A model generated the notes under the pieces. That model was not told the origin of the DNA. It saw only the letters and a list, made by a program, of their open reading frames with translations, and made no database searches. A DNA stretch of 64,000 nucleotides from Corylus avellana (lineage: Eukaryota > Streptophyta > Magnoliopsida > Fagales > Betulaceae), in NCBI RefSeq assembly GCF_901000735.1, contig NC_081551.1, forward strand, positions 7,932,608 through 7,996,607, written 5' to 3'. The position numbers and the translations under genes were made by a program. Below are positions 1 through 13,500 of the stretch, in pieces (positions within the stretch are counted from its first letter, which is position 1; the number at the start of each line of letters is the position of its first letter).

Positions 1-968
1 ATGTGTTGGTACAGAAAATAGAGATGTGTTAGGTTTTAGGTTAGTTAATTCGGTGTCCAAAAGTGTATTCTTTTCTCGTTTGAAGTTTTGTTTGCAAGAG
101 CGTTCGCTGGCGTCCGAACGTGATGTGTTCCATAGTAAAACCCGAGAGCTTCATTCAATGGGCGTTCGTTCGCTGGGCCGTTCGAACAGTAGTTGCCCCT
201 AGTGAATCCAGAGAGCTCCATTCGCAAGGCCATTCGTTGAGGGTTCGGATGAGTGGTATCAATAGAAGTTTAACCTAGCCACGTCCGAACGGGTATCAAG
301 TCCGTCTGAACGGAAGCTGTCCGTTACCGCATTAGGGCTTACCAACTTCAGCTTTGATTTCTATAAAATCCTAGTTCTGTTCGAACGAGGCCGTCTGCCG
401 TCCGAATGTTACTACGGATTTTCCATAATAAGGTTTTCTACTTCAACAAGGAAACCTATTTCTCAGTGCCTATATATAAGACTATAGAGCACAATTTTTT
501 CAAGCAACTGAGAGGTAAAATTCTATATTGTGCTAAAAGAGGATTATCAGTATTCAAAGCTTCAAAGCCATGTTCTCTTAAAGTGTTGCGGTATTTGAAA
601 AATCAATTTGTTCATCAACAATAAGAAGTATATTGGAGGATCTGGTAAAGGAGAATCACTTCAAGAAGGTTGTCGAGCTAGGAAGACAAGCGGGAAGCTT
701 ATTGATTTTATAGAGCCTTGGAGTTGCAAAGGATTGTAAATGTCATTGTGTAATCTGGATTTTCTTTTAGTGATTTACTGGGTTTTGCTGCCCTGGAGAG
801 GTTTTACTTTTAGAAAAATTTCTAAAAGGTTTCCTTTTCATTACCAAAATATTTGTGTTTCTGTAATTTACTGCTTTACATATTTTGGTGATTGATTGTT
901 GCATGCTTCTTATTTTTAATTCCGCATTATTTTTGTTAAACACCTACTCATCCCCCTCTAGGCGTATT
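1..968 (+). mobile_element. LTR-like segment (copia-type), copy 1
   Basis: The stretch from about 620 to 930 resembles the 3' half of the copia LTRs at 50698 and 54709. Shared tracts include a segment reading 'ctgccctggagaggttttac', a following 'caaaatatttgtgttt'-like run and 'aattccgca'. A TATATATAAG box near 471 fits plus-strand transcription. The ends and a target duplication could not be settled, so solo LTR is an inference. Several CGTTCG/CGAACG motifs are clustered in the first 400 bases. Confidence 0.55.
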
Positions 969-1235
969 TTGGAGACTAGTTTATATTTTCAAAATGGAAT
1001 CAAATCGATCCCTTAATGCCTTTCTAGATATTCCTCGATATCTCAGCAGATAATCAGAACTGTATATGGGTTCAAATCCTGCTTATGGGGCAATACATGC
1101 CAAGAGGATCGAAGAAGGAATGTGCATAAGAATATATAACTAACCCACTTCAGCTGAACACATAATCTTTTAGCAGTAGACATGCAAGAAGTTTAAGTAG
1201 AAGATTAAGCAGAGACCAGAAACCTAAACACTTAC

Positions 1236-1771
1236 CTGTGAAGGGCCTTGATGTTTGTCAGGATGCCATTTTAAAGCTGATAAGCGGAAACTGCAAGGAG
1301 AACAGCGCCAAAAAATGATGTAACGGTAGAGAAACTAGAAGATTTATCTATGTACATTAATATACCATGAAATTTATATATAAGTTTCTGTCACTCAACG
1401 TTGTTTCATTGTCAAGTTCATGCTAAAAAGAGCATAAAAGAACTAGAGTCTAGAGACTTACGCATTTTTAACATCTTCTATCTTCAAAGGGCCTGTTGGA
1501 GGCAGACCAAGTATAGTTCTATCAGAGCGTGATCCTACAGCACATGAATCTTCATCAGACTCAGCTTCACTCTGAGTTTCCCATCTTTTAGCTCTACTGT
1601 TTTTCCAGCTTGAACGCTCTCTCCACTCAAATCCAGATGTTGAATTCTGGAAAGAAGATTCCTGCCATGACTTAAAAGTCCATGTATACCATTTGTTCCC
1701 AAATGTTGCCTTAAAGATTGGCTCCGGATCATCATCGAAGTCCTCAGAAATACTCTTTTTTCTCAACTTAC
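1236..1771 (-). pseudogene. Duplicate J-domain exons 5 and 6 downstream of the gene's stop codon
   Basis: Two exons with intact splice sites (1462-1771 and 1236-1290) duplicate 7654-7963 and 7428-7482. They encode the '[10 protein letters not shown]' block, the '[19 protein letters not shown]' start of the J domain and the '[11 protein letters not shown]' helix with the HPD tripeptide. They sit about 2.4 kb past the terminal exon of the complete gene and have no first exon or terminal exon of their own within the window. They are a partial duplicate or an assembly duplicate. Confidence 0.8.
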
Positions 1772-1866
1772 CTAAAAATGTTATATAAGGGGAAGCATTA
1801 GTGACAGGACAACATAAAGGTAAAGAATCATAACTGTTTGTGTCGATTAAGCAGCCTGAGCTTTTA

Positions 1867-3055
1867 AATTCTTTTTTCTTTTTTGGATAGGTAATGTCAG
1901 TTCATAAATAAGCGCAAAGGGGCGCAACCCAAGTACATAAGAAGTATACAATAGGGCCCAAGTATACAAAAGCTTTTAAGCTAAGAATAAAGCACATAAA
2001 TCTAAAAATTCAGCAAGTGTTAACACTTGCGACGAATACCACATTACTCTCCACGAGTAAAGTGTTTGGAGTACCATTTTCTTCAATTCAATGAGTCCAA
2101 GTTCACGGTCCTCAAAGCTCCGTGCATTCATTTCTCTTCATAGACACCACATAACACACAAAGGAACCATTCTCCAAATTTGCAAAACTGTACGGTTACC
2201 CCTTTGTCCCCTCCAACTTCCCAAATAGTCCTTCATCCTATCCGGCATCACCCATGTAACACCAAACAACTAAAGGACCATGCTCCATACCTCAATAGCA
2301 ACCTCACAATGCAAGAATAAGTGATCAATTGATTCTCCATTGTGTTATACATACAACACCACTCCGTCACTATAATGTTCTTCTTACGTAAATTATCCAA
2401 TGTTAATATTTTCCCCAACACCGCCGTCCACACAAAAAAAACCACTCTCGGAGGAGCTTTACTCTTCCAAATACTCTTCCAAGGACAAATAATTGGTGCC
2501 GGATTAACCATTACCTGATAATAGGACTTCACTTCAAAATTCTTCCTCTTCAAGGGGATCCAACAAATTTTATCCACACTACCCTGCCTAATCTGTTGGA
2601 AATACAGTAACTCGAAAAATTGTGAAACCACTTCCATTTCCCAGTCATGAACAGGTCGAGAAAACGTAACATTTCAATGAATAACACCATGTGCCATATC
2701 CATATTCTCCCCCACCCATGCCTCCTTTGCGCATGAAATAGAGAACAAGGCTGGAAAAAGAATCTTCAATGGTAACTCCCCACACTAAACATCATGCCAA
2801 AACAACACTCTAGAATCATCTCCTACCTCAAATCACACATGCTAGTTAAAATTATCCCACCCCCTCCGAATACATTTCCACACTCCCACCCCATAGGATC
2901 CCCCTACTTCCTTGGAACACCAACCACCCCTCCTCATATCATATTTAACTGCCACCAAATTCCTCCACCAAGCATCTCCATCAATGTCAAACCTCTACAA
3001 CCATTTGCCTAACAAAGCTCGATTGAACTGAATCAAATTCCTTACCCCTAATCCC
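1867..3055 (-). mobile_element. LINE 3' part, copy 1 (cut by gap)
   Basis: Same sequence as 8059-9247. It contains the zinc-binding region after the reverse transcriptase (2248-2637, minus strand, with '[20 protein letters not shown]') and the LINE 3' end next to a T-rich run on the plus strand. It stops at the N run. Confidence 0.8.
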
Positions 3056-3155
3056 NNNNNNNNNNNNNNNNNNNNNNNNNNNNNNNNNNNNNNNNNNNNN
3101 NNNNNNNNNNNNNNNNNNNNNNNNNNNNNNNNNNNNNNNNNNNNNNNNNNNNNNN
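3056..3155. other. Assembly gap, 100 N
   Basis: Run of exactly 100 N, a conventional placeholder length. It follows the end of direct-repeat copy 1 and precedes a TA microsatellite (3166-3199). Confidence 0.99.
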
Positions 3156-3161
3156 AGAAAG

Positions 3162-3202
<41 letters not shown>

Positions 3203-3530
3203 GGGATGAAAAAGAGGTAATTGGTCCGTTTGAAAAACTCAAAGTAAGCCAAAAATTGTTAATGTCTCCTCTAATCACAAAAATATTTTTAATAAAATAA
3301 CAATTTTTATTTTTTATTTTTATTTTTATATTGATAGTAGTAGCCAAACCAGCCTTCAAGGTTCGGATCAGCTACTCCCAAAACTCTTATGGGTGACATA
3401 AAAAATCTAAACAGCAGGGAGTAGCTCAATCACCATATATGAGTTTTGAGGTGGCCAATTCACCTCTAAGCGTTTGTTTCGAATGACTTGGTTACTACTG
3501 AAACTCATAAGGGGTGACTAAGCTACCCTC

Positions 3531-4009
3531 NNNNNNNNNNNNNNNNNNNNNNNNNNNNNNNNNNNNNNNNNNNNNNNNNNNNNNNNNNNNNNNNNNNNNN
3601 NNNNNNNNNNNNNNNNNNNNNNNNNNNNNNNNNNNNNNNNNNNNNNNNNNNNNNNNNNNNNNNNNNNNNNNNNNNNNNNNNNNNNNNNNNNNNNNNNNNN
3701 NNNNNNNNNNNNNNNNNNNNNNNNNNNNNNNNNNNNNNNNNNNNNNNNNNNNNNNNNNNNNNNNNNNNNNNNNNNNNNNNNNNNNNNNNNNNNNNNNNNN
3801 NNNNNNNNNNNNNNNNNNNNNNNNNNNNNNNNNNNNNNNNNNNNNNNNNNNNNNNNNNNNNNNNNNNNNNNNNNNNNNNNNNNNNNNNNNNNNNNNNNNN
3901 NNNNNNNNNNNNNNNNNNNNNNNNNNNNNNNNNNNNNNNNNNNNNNNNNNNNNNNNNNNNNNNNNNNNNNNNNNNNNNNNNNNNNNNNNNNNNNNNNNNN
4001 NNNNNNNNN
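3531..4009. other. Assembly gap, 479 N
   Basis: Run of 479 N, probably an estimated gap size. The flanking 3156-3530 and 4010-4208 hold AT-rich non-coding DNA with no gene visible. Confidence 0.99.
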
Positions 4010-4208
4010 ATAAGTAGTGTTTAATAATTATAACATCTAGGATAGAGTCAGCAGTCAATAATTATAAGAAATGGAGCTTGGACATTACTTATTATGAAAA
4101 GGCATATAACTTAATATAAATATAAATTATACAATTGCTGCTCCAAAGGTAAAGCTAACCTGTTATGAAACGGAGCGTCTTAAGGCATTTGAACCAAAAA
4201 CTGACTAG

Positions 4209-4504
4209 TTAAGCTGGGGAGAGAGCACTAGACAGCGACCTGTATGCATTAGCACACACTTTGAATTTCTCTTCGGCCATTACCTGCAATATACATTGAT
4301 TTCTTCTAAGACTTCAAAACAAAAACCACAAACAAATGCATAAAAGGCATTAAAAAAACAAGTAAAATCACTTAGGCCAGGGGGGGTCCTTGGGATGTCA
4401 ATGGTGGCCTCCTTCCCTAACCTTGTATTTCTTGTGCAGTAGCCTATCTTCTCACGACAATTTTTTCACCTCCTTCAATGATTTTTCACGTTTAACTCAC
4501 CTAT

Positions 4505-4549
<45 letters not shown>

Positions 4550-7500
4550 ATAGACAGGGAACATAGTACTTTGGTTGAACACTACAACTTGGAGGGCCAC
4601 TAGATTTTACAACTATATATATATATATATATATATATACTTGCTAGCAAATGTAACTGTTGTAATAGACCACAAGCGAAGACTTGATCACTTGTTTATT
4701 TACAGCGACTTGGCATCTTTTGATTGGAACAAAGTGAGCAGTATCTTCGGGCTTAATCTTGTGAGTAATGAAGGAATTTGTAGCATTTTTTTTACAAAAA
4801 TCCTATCTTCCTATAAATCAGGTTGGCCATGTGATCAGCTCCAATTCACTTATCTACTGCATCGGGGCAATCATCTAGGCTTGGCTGGATAGCTTTTTTA
4901 TAGAAAAAAAAAAACCTGATGGCTTGGGTCTTTCTGAGGTCAGAAGGATGAAAAATAGTGTAAATGAGCTCATTTAATACTAAATTTACGTTCAAGTTCA
5001 GTTTATTTAACAAATAAATTGAAATCAAGTTGAGTTTATATGAGTTGAGTTCAAATTGTTTATGAAAAGCTCAAAATTTTTTGCAACCCTACTTACCGCA
5101 GTACTCGCATAATATAAGGTTAGGCCTAGGGCTATAATCAAGTCGAGTCAAGCCAAGTATTGGCTTTCCGAACTCAGCTTGAAAAACATATACATAGGCT
5201 CGAGCATGGCTGAGCTCGAATCGAGCGTTTGGAACATATTCAAACTTTGCTCGATAAAAATCAACCAAGTTCATCATCAACTCAAGCTCAGCTCATTTAA
5301 TTAAACAAGCAAAGCTCGAGCTTGAGTTAGATTTCAATTTTTTTACCAGGCAATGAGAATTGACTGAGAACTCGAACCGCTTTACTAATTGACCGCGTCA
5401 TACTTGGTTCATTAAGGTTAGGGATGGATAGAACCAATCAGAAGTGTAAATCGAGCAAGTGAAGCTGAGAAACAGACCGCAGCACGACTAGGACTCAAGT
5501 TAGAGGAGTTTTGAGTGTGAGCTACCAGCCTCAAATTTATTTTCCCTGCTAAAGATAGTTAGATTATTTGAAAAAGCAAATAAGAAATCGGGCAAGCATT
5601 TCTGCTAATTTTGACTCCATGAATAGAACCCTTATTTTCTTCCCTCATTATTATGCGAGTTAGCACCTCCATGCGTTAATATTAATTCTATACTAAAAAG
5701 TGCTAGTGTGTATATACTAACATATACATATATTACACCCATTACATACACTAGCACATTTTAATTGTATATATGTATATGTATATGTTAGTAGTATGTT
5801 ATTGTATACACCAACATATATATATATATATATATAATGTGTGTGTACACACACACATGTATATCTTAACAAGCCAAGTCGAGTTTATACAAGCATTGCT
5901 CACGAGCTTAAACTGAGCTGAGCAGAGTTCATTTGAGCTTAGCTCGTTTAATCTTTGAGTTATAATTACTGTTCGAGCTTGACTCGTTTATTAAATAAAC
6001 TGAGCTTGAGTAAAAGCTTATACGAGTTGAGCTTGAGCTATTCATGAACAACTCGGTTCATTTACAGCCCTAGTTAGGCCTTAGGCCACTCCAATCCTTG
6101 GCAACCCCCAATTCCTTGGTGAAGTTTGATCTCAAGTGTTTGCCGAGCCACCAAGAGATTTTACTAAGCAAAGATACAGTGGTATAGGTAGAATGTGTTG
6201 GTACAGAAAATAGAGATGTGTTAGGTTTTAGGTTAGTTAATTCGGTGTCCAAAAGTGTATTCTTTTCTCGTTTGAAGTTTTGTTTGCAAGAGCGTTCGCT
6301 GGCGTCCGAACGTGATGTGTTCCATAGTAAAACCCGAGAGCTTCATTCAATGGGCGTTCGTTCGCTGGGCCGTTCGAACAGTAGTTGCCCCTAGTGAATC
6401 CAGAGAGCTCCATTCGCAAGGCCATTCGTTGAGGGTTCGGATGAGTGGTATCAATAGAAGTTTAACCTAGCCACGTCCGAACGGGTATCAAGTCCGTCTG
6501 AACGGAAGCTGTCCGTTACCGCATTAGGGCTTACCAACTTCAGCTTTGATTTCTATAAAATCCTAGTTCTGTTCGAACGAGGCCGTCTGCCGTCCGAATG
6601 TTACTACGGATTTTCCATAATAAGGTTTTCTACTTCAACAAGGAAACCTATTTCTCAGTGCCTATATATAAGACTATAGAGCACAATTTTTTCAAGCAAC
6701 TGAGAGGTAAAATTCTATATTGTGCTAAAAGAGGATTATCAGTATTCAAAGCTTCAAAGCCATGTTCTCTTAAAGTGTTGCGGTATTTGAAAAATCAATT
6801 TGTTCATCAACAATAAGAAGTATATTGGAGGATCTGGTAAAGGAGAATCACTTCAAGAAGGTTGTCGAGCTAGGAAGACAAGCGGGAAGCTTATTGATTT
6901 TATAGAGCCTTGGAGTTGCAAAGGATTGTAAATGTCATTGTGTAATCTGGATTTTCTTTTAGTGATTTACTGGGTTTTGCTGCCCTGGAGAGGTTTTACT
7001 TTTAGAAAAATTTCTAAAAGGTTTCCTTTTCATTACCAAAATATTTGTGTTTCTGTAATTTACTGCTTTACATATTTTGGTGATTGATTGTTGCATGCTT
7101 CTTATTTTTAATTCCGCATTATTTTTGTTAAACACCTACTCATCCCCCTCTAGGCGTATTTTGGAGACTAGTTTATATTTTCAAAATGGAATCAAATCGA
7201 TCCCTTAATGCCTTTCTAGATATTCCTCGATATCTCAGCAGATAATCAGAACTGTATATGGGTTCAAATCCTGCTTATGGGGCAATACATGCCAAGAGGA
7301 TCGAAGAAGGAATGTGCATAAGAATATATAACTAACCCACTTCAGCTGAACACATAATCTTTTAGCAGTAGACATGCAAGAAGTTTAAGTAGAAGATTAA
7401 GCAGAGACCAGAAACCTAAACACTTACCTGTGAAGGGCCTTGATGTTTGTCAGGATGCCATTTTAAAGCTGATAAGCGGAAACTGCAAGGAGAACAGCGC

Positions 7501-10500
7501 CAAAAAATGATGTAACGGTAGAGAAACTAGAAGATTTATCTATGTACATTAATATACCATGAAATTTATATATAAGTTTCTGTCACTCAACGTTGTTTCA
7601 TTGTCAAGTTCATGCTAAAAAGAGCATAAAAGAACTAGAGTCTAGAGACTTACGCATTTTTAACATCTTCTATCTTCAAAGGGCCTGTTGGAGGCAGACC
7701 AAGTATAGTTCTATCAGAGCGTGATCCTACAGCACATGAATCTTCATCAGACTCAGCTTCACTCTGAGTTTCCCATCTTTTAGCTCTACTGTTTTTCCAG
7801 CTTGAACGCTCTCTCCACTCAAATCCAGATGTTGAATTCTGGAAAGAAGATTCCTGCCATGACTTAAAAGTCCATGTATACCATTTGTTCCCAAATGTTG
7901 CCTTAAAGATTGGCTCCGGATCATCATCGAAGTCCTCAGAAATACTCTTTTTTCTCAACTTACCTAAAAATGTTATATAAGGGGAAGCATTAGTGACAGG
8001 ACAACATAAAGGTAAAGAATCATAACTGTTTGTGTCGATTAAGCAGCCTGAGCTTTTAAATTCTTTTTTCTTTTTTGGATAGGTAATGTCAGTTCATAAA
8101 TAAGCGCAAAGGGGCGCAACCCAAGTACATAAGAAGTATACAATAGGGCCCAAGTATACAAAAGCTTTTAAGCTAAGAATAAAGCACATAAATCTAAAAA
8201 TTCAGCAAGTGTTAACACTTGCGACGAATACCACATTACTCTCCACGAGTAAAGTGTTTGGAGTACCATTTTCTTCAATTCAATGAGTCCAAGTTCACGG
8301 TCCTCAAAGCTCCGTGCATTCATTTCTCTTTATAGACACCACATAACACACAAAGGAACCATTCTCCAAATTTGCAAAACTGTACGGTTACCCCTTTGTC
8401 CCCTCCAACTTCCCAAATAGTCCTTCATCCTATCCGGCATCACCCACGTAACACCAAACAACTAAAGGACCATGCTCCATACCTCAATAGCAACCTCACA
8501 ATGCAAGAATAAGTGATCAATTGATTCTCCATTGTGTTATACATACAACACCACTCCGTCACTATAATGTTCTTCTTACGTAAATTATCCAATGTTAATA
8601 TTTTCCCCAACACCGCCGTCCACACAAAAAAAACCACTCTCGGAGGAGCTTTACTCTTCCAAATACTCTTCCAAGGACAAATAATTGGTGCCGGATTAAC
8701 CATTACCTGATAATAGGACTTCACTTCAAAATTCTTCCTCTTCAAGGGGATCCAACAAATTTTATCCACACTACCCTGCCTAATCTGTTGGAAATACAGT
8801 AACTCGAAAAATTGTGAAACCACTTCCATTTCCCAGTCATGAACAGGTCGAGAAAACGTAACATTTCAATGAATAACACCATGTGCCATATCCATATTCT
8901 CCCCCACCCATGCCTCCTTTGCGCATGAAATAGAGAACAAGGCTGGAAAAAGAATCTTCAATGGTAACTCCCCACACTAAACATCATGCCAAAACAACAC
9001 TCTAGAATCATCTCCTACCTCAAATCACACATGCTAGTTAAAATTATCCCACCCCCTCCGAATACATTTCCACACTCCCACCCCATAGGATCCCCCTACT
9101 TCCTTGGAACACCAACCACCCCTCCTCATATCATATTTAACTGCCACCAAATTCCTCCACCAAGCATCTCCATCAATGTCAAACCTCTACAACCATTTGC
9201 CTAACAAAGCTCGATTGAACTGAATCAAATTCCTTACCCCTAATCCCCCCCACCTCCATCAGCTTTACCTGGGACCAATTTACCAAATGAAACTTGAATT
9301 CATCACCGACACCTCCCCACAAGAAATCTCTTTGAATTTTGTTCTATACGCTTCGCCAGTCCCACTGGAATCTGGAACAAAGATAAATAATATGTGTGTA
9401 GATTAGAAAGAGTGCTTTAATCATCGTTAGCCTACTACCCTTGGATAAATACATCTGCTTCCACCCTGCCAATTTAACCTCCATCTTCTCAATGACAGTA
9501 TTCCATATAGATGGATCCTTATAATGAGCACCCAATGGTAAGCCCAAGTACATAAATGGCATCGAACCCACTCCACACCCAAGTATTCTTGACAGACCTT
9601 CCATATCTCCCACCTCACCTACAGGGACAATATCAAACTTTGACAAATTTATTTTCAAGCCTGAAATCACTTCAAAACACAGCAGCAAACATCTCAAATT
9701 ACGAAGTTGTTCCACCTTTAGTTCGCAGAAGATAAGTGTGTCATCTGCGAATAACAAGTGTGATACTACCATTACCTTTGAATGTCGCGAACCCACCGAA
9801 AATCCAGACATAAGATCTCTCTCCACCGTTGCATTTATCATCCTGCTAAACGCCTCCATCACCAACACAAATAATAGAGGAGACAAAGAGTCCCCTTGTC
9901 TCACTCCTCGAGAGCTACTGAAAAAGCCTGCAGGCGTCCCATTAATGAGGACAGAGAAACGTACCGTAGAGACACAATGATGAACCCAACCACGCCATCT
10001 TTCCCCAAAACCACACCTCTCTAACATATATAGTAGAAAGTCCCGGTTGACGTGATCATAAGCCTTCTCTAAATCCAGCTTGCATATGAGACTTGGTTCC
10101 CCAGATTGAATCCGACTATCCACACATTCATTTGCCTTCCTAGAATAAATGCATTTTATGTATGTGACACAAGATTCCCCGATACTGGGTTCAACCGACT
10201 TACCAGTACCTTCGAAATTATTTTATACACTCCACTTACAAGACTAACAGGGCGAAAATCATTAATCTCCACCGCTCCAGCTTTATTGGGGATAAGCGCA
10301 ACAAATGTAGCGTCAATACTCTTCTCAAATCTTCCACTCATGAAATCCCTTGAAAACCGCCATAAGGTCCTCCTTTACCACCCCCCAACATTTCTAAAAG
10401 AAAGCCATAGTAAATCCATCAGGGACGGGTGCTTTGTCGCTCTTCAACTTCTTCACCACCTCCCATAATTCATCTTCCTCAAATTCTCGCTTCATCCAAA

Positions 10501-13500
10501 GTCTCTCCTCTTCATCAATGGAGCTAAAAGCCTGGTTGTCCAACAAAGGAGCTAACAGCCTGGTTGGTCTCCCTTGATACTGTTCAGAATACAATGTTTT
10601 ATTAAAGTTCACAATATGGTCTTGTATAACTGCTGGATCATCTGTCCTGCTCCCATCCACCATCATAGTAGCAACTGTGTGGTTTCGCCTCTGTGAATTG
10701 ACCAATCTATGGAAGAACTTCGTATTTCGATCTCCTTCTTTCAACCACAATGCCCTAGATTTCTGCCTCCAACTCACTTCCTCTTGGTATAGGATCTTCT
10801 CTAGGTTGTGAGAACACTCTTGTCGCTTAATCATCTCCTCCTCCATTAAAGCTCTAATTTCTTCAATGTGATCCAGCTCACTCAATCCCTCTTCCATCTC
10901 CTTTTTCCTTTTCCTTAAGTCTCCAAAAACCTCCACATTCCATATTTTGAGAGGGGAGTGCTAGGGAGCCAAACAAATGAATTCAGAAAAATTTTCAAAC
11001 TGACGTGGCAGACCGTGAGTGGCAAATAATGGAGAAGGAATTGCATTTTTTTTAATTTAAAAACCCTTGTCACATTAGTTTGAAAATTTTTCTGAGTTCA
11101 TTTGTTTGACTCCCTAGCACTTCTTATTTTGAGATCACCTTTCAGTGCTTTCAACTTTTGAGCCAACACATAACTCAAATTACCTTCAAAGCAATAAGAA
11201 TCCCACCACCTCTTTACCTGCTCCACAAAATCCTCCGCTTGTAACCACATATTCTCAAACCTTAAAGATATTCGACCCCTTCTTCCTACTCCACACTCCA
11301 ATATCACCGGAAAATGGTCCGATAGTACCCAATGAAGCCTTTTCTGACATACATCTGGAAAATATTCCTCCCATGCTGTGGATGTCAAGAATATATCAAA
11401 TCTAGATCCCGCACGACGATTAGACCATGTGATCCTCCCTCCTACCATTGGAAGATCGATCAGTCCCTGTTCAAAAATAAGTCAAAAAAATGGGTCATTG
11501 CTTGCGTGTGTCTGGATGCACGTAATCGTTCTCCTGGATTTCAGACTACATTAAAATCCCCTCCCATACACCAAGGCATTTCCCACAGATTCATTAATCC
11601 ACGCAATTCATCCCATAAATTACTTCTAACGTCATCAGCATTTGGCCCATAAACACCAGCAAAAGCCCATTCAAAATTTTCTGTAACACTTCTGAAGACA
11701 CAGGCTACCACAAATCTCGCTACACATTCCTCAATCTTCTCCACCACTCGTCTATACCACATTAATAAAATACCCCTGGATGCACCTGTTGATCCCAAAT
11801 ACAGTCAATAAACATAATTACACCCCCACACACTCCAAACCACCTCCCTATTAATGACCTCCATTTTTGTTTCCTGCAAACACACAATATTAGCCTTCCA
11901 CTCTCGTAACCTCCTCCTAATCTTTATCCTTTTCTCAAGCTCATTCATACCTCACATTCCACGAAATTATTTTTGGCTTCATAAAAAATATTTACCAGCC
12001 CTCCCCTTTCCTGTCAATTTAGATGATCCCTTCACATCATAATTCACCATGCATTCCAACGGCTTTAATTCGCGATTTCCTCGATTCCCCGATTTGTCAA
12101 TCGCCTGTTTACCGTGACCCACTCCCTTGTTAGATTTACTGGCCTCAATGGCAGTAAACAGAGCCAGCAAATCCTCCTCATGCCCATCACAAGTTAGACC
12201 CAAAGCATGACAACATTCTAATACCATCTCTAGCACCCAATCTAGAGACAGTGATTGAGCTCCTCCATTTGCCCCATAATGGCCAGCGGTTGAATATCCA
12301 GCATCTCTGTCCCCCCAAACTCATCTATTATTGTATATTCCCCATCTCCATTTCCCATACTCTCCTCTTCCTCCTTATCCTCTCCCGGTTCTATATATTT
12401 CCCATTTTCAACTAGCTCCGTTGATTTCTTATCAGTCAGAACCTCCTCTCCAGCGATTTCTGAGCATACTACATCACTGCTGATCATCTCCACCATTGCC
12501 AGTGTTCCCCTGCCCTTATTGGTTTCTCTAGTAATCACATGTGTGTCTCCGGCAAGTTCTGGGTGGTAAGAGTGTCGGCGTTTCCTGACCCAAAGGCTGA
12601 CCCGTCCCTTCTACGGCGCCAATGGGTTCTGTTACATCCTTTTCTGCCATCTCTGCCTCAATTCCGGCCTGCCCAGATGAACACGCATCCTCCACTCCTC
12701 CTGTCACCACCTCTACTGCCATTAGAATTCCACCTTTGTGTCTCCTCGTGTGGCCAATGCTCTTGGCGGCATGTTCTGTGGCCATCGCTGGTGTTCCACT
12801 GCCCTTATCGGTATCTCTAGCAGTCCAACGTGTGTCCCTGACGAGTTGTGTGTGGGAGAATGCCTGCCTCTCCTGACCCAGAGGCTGACCCATATCCTAT
12901 ACGGCACCAATGGGTTCTGTTACACCCTTTTCGGCCCTATCCGCATCGGTTCCGGCCTGCCCAGGTGAACACACAGCCTCCACTCCTCCTGTCACCGCCT
13001 CTACTGCCATTAGACTTCCACCGTTGGATCTCCTCAAGTTCCCGATCCTCTTGTCGTCATGTTCTGTGGCAGGTACACTTCTTTCATCTCCGGCGCCCTA
13101 CTCCGGCTATTCTCCCCCGCTCCTCAGTCGCCGGATGTTCCAATCGACCCGCGGGCTTTGGGCGCCATTGTAACTGTCTCCTGGGTAAAATTCTACGAAA
13201 GTAGAATTTACGATATCTGTTAATGGGTTGTTACCGAATGGGCTTACCTGGGTCCATCATTTGTTTGGGCTGAAATGGCCTGGCCCATCCCCTTTTACAT
13301 TTTAGATGATATATATTTTTCATTAAGAGTATTTCAGTTCAAGAAATGACTTCCTATACATTTCCCACTACTTTGGTGATCACTTTAATTGTTTGCAATA
13401 ACCACACCATATTTGTACTGATTATGAAGTATAAGCTTTTCAAACTCGGTCACAATCTCATCCAACTTCACATGCCATGCATGCATAATGGTGATTTCTA

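Larger units (their letters stand above)
1..3055. repeat. Near-identical direct repeat, copy 1 (partner at 6193-9247)
   Basis: This block matches 6193-9247 base for base apart from two substitutions I could find (c/t near 2139 versus 8331, and t/c near 2257 versus 8449). The offset is 6192. It contains an LTR-like segment, two J-domain exons and the 3' part of a LINE. The match already runs at the left edge of the window and stops exactly at a 100-N gap. It is either a recent tandem duplication or two overlapping contigs or haplotypes placed side by side. Confidence 0.95.
8059..13200 (-). mobile_element. L1-type LINE, nearly full length, in J-gene intron 4
   Basis: Read on the minus strand it has, in order, an ORF1 C-terminal region, an endonuclease, reverse transcriptase, a zinc-binding C-terminal domain and a 3' end at an A-rich tail (T-rich on plus near 8059-8083). 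It separates J-gene exon 4 (13733) from exon 5 (7963), so it is intronic and in the same orientation as the host gene. The 5' boundary is approximate. The ORF1 N-terminal part is not recognisable, suggesting 5' truncation. ORF2 is broken by stops, frameshifts and a 172-bp MITE. Confidence 0.88.

Noticed and set aside
1236..1771. A second complete J-domain gene
   Set aside because: Only exons 5 and 6 are duplicated. No terminal exon, first exon or promoter is visible for this copy.
3495..4058. Long open frames through N runs (also at 47458, 57726 and 61934)
   Set aside because: They are produced by unknown bases only. No sequence supports them.
9738..12968. Plus-strand frames across the LINE
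   Set aside because: These are antisense shadows of LINE ORF1/ORF2, with no domain of their own.
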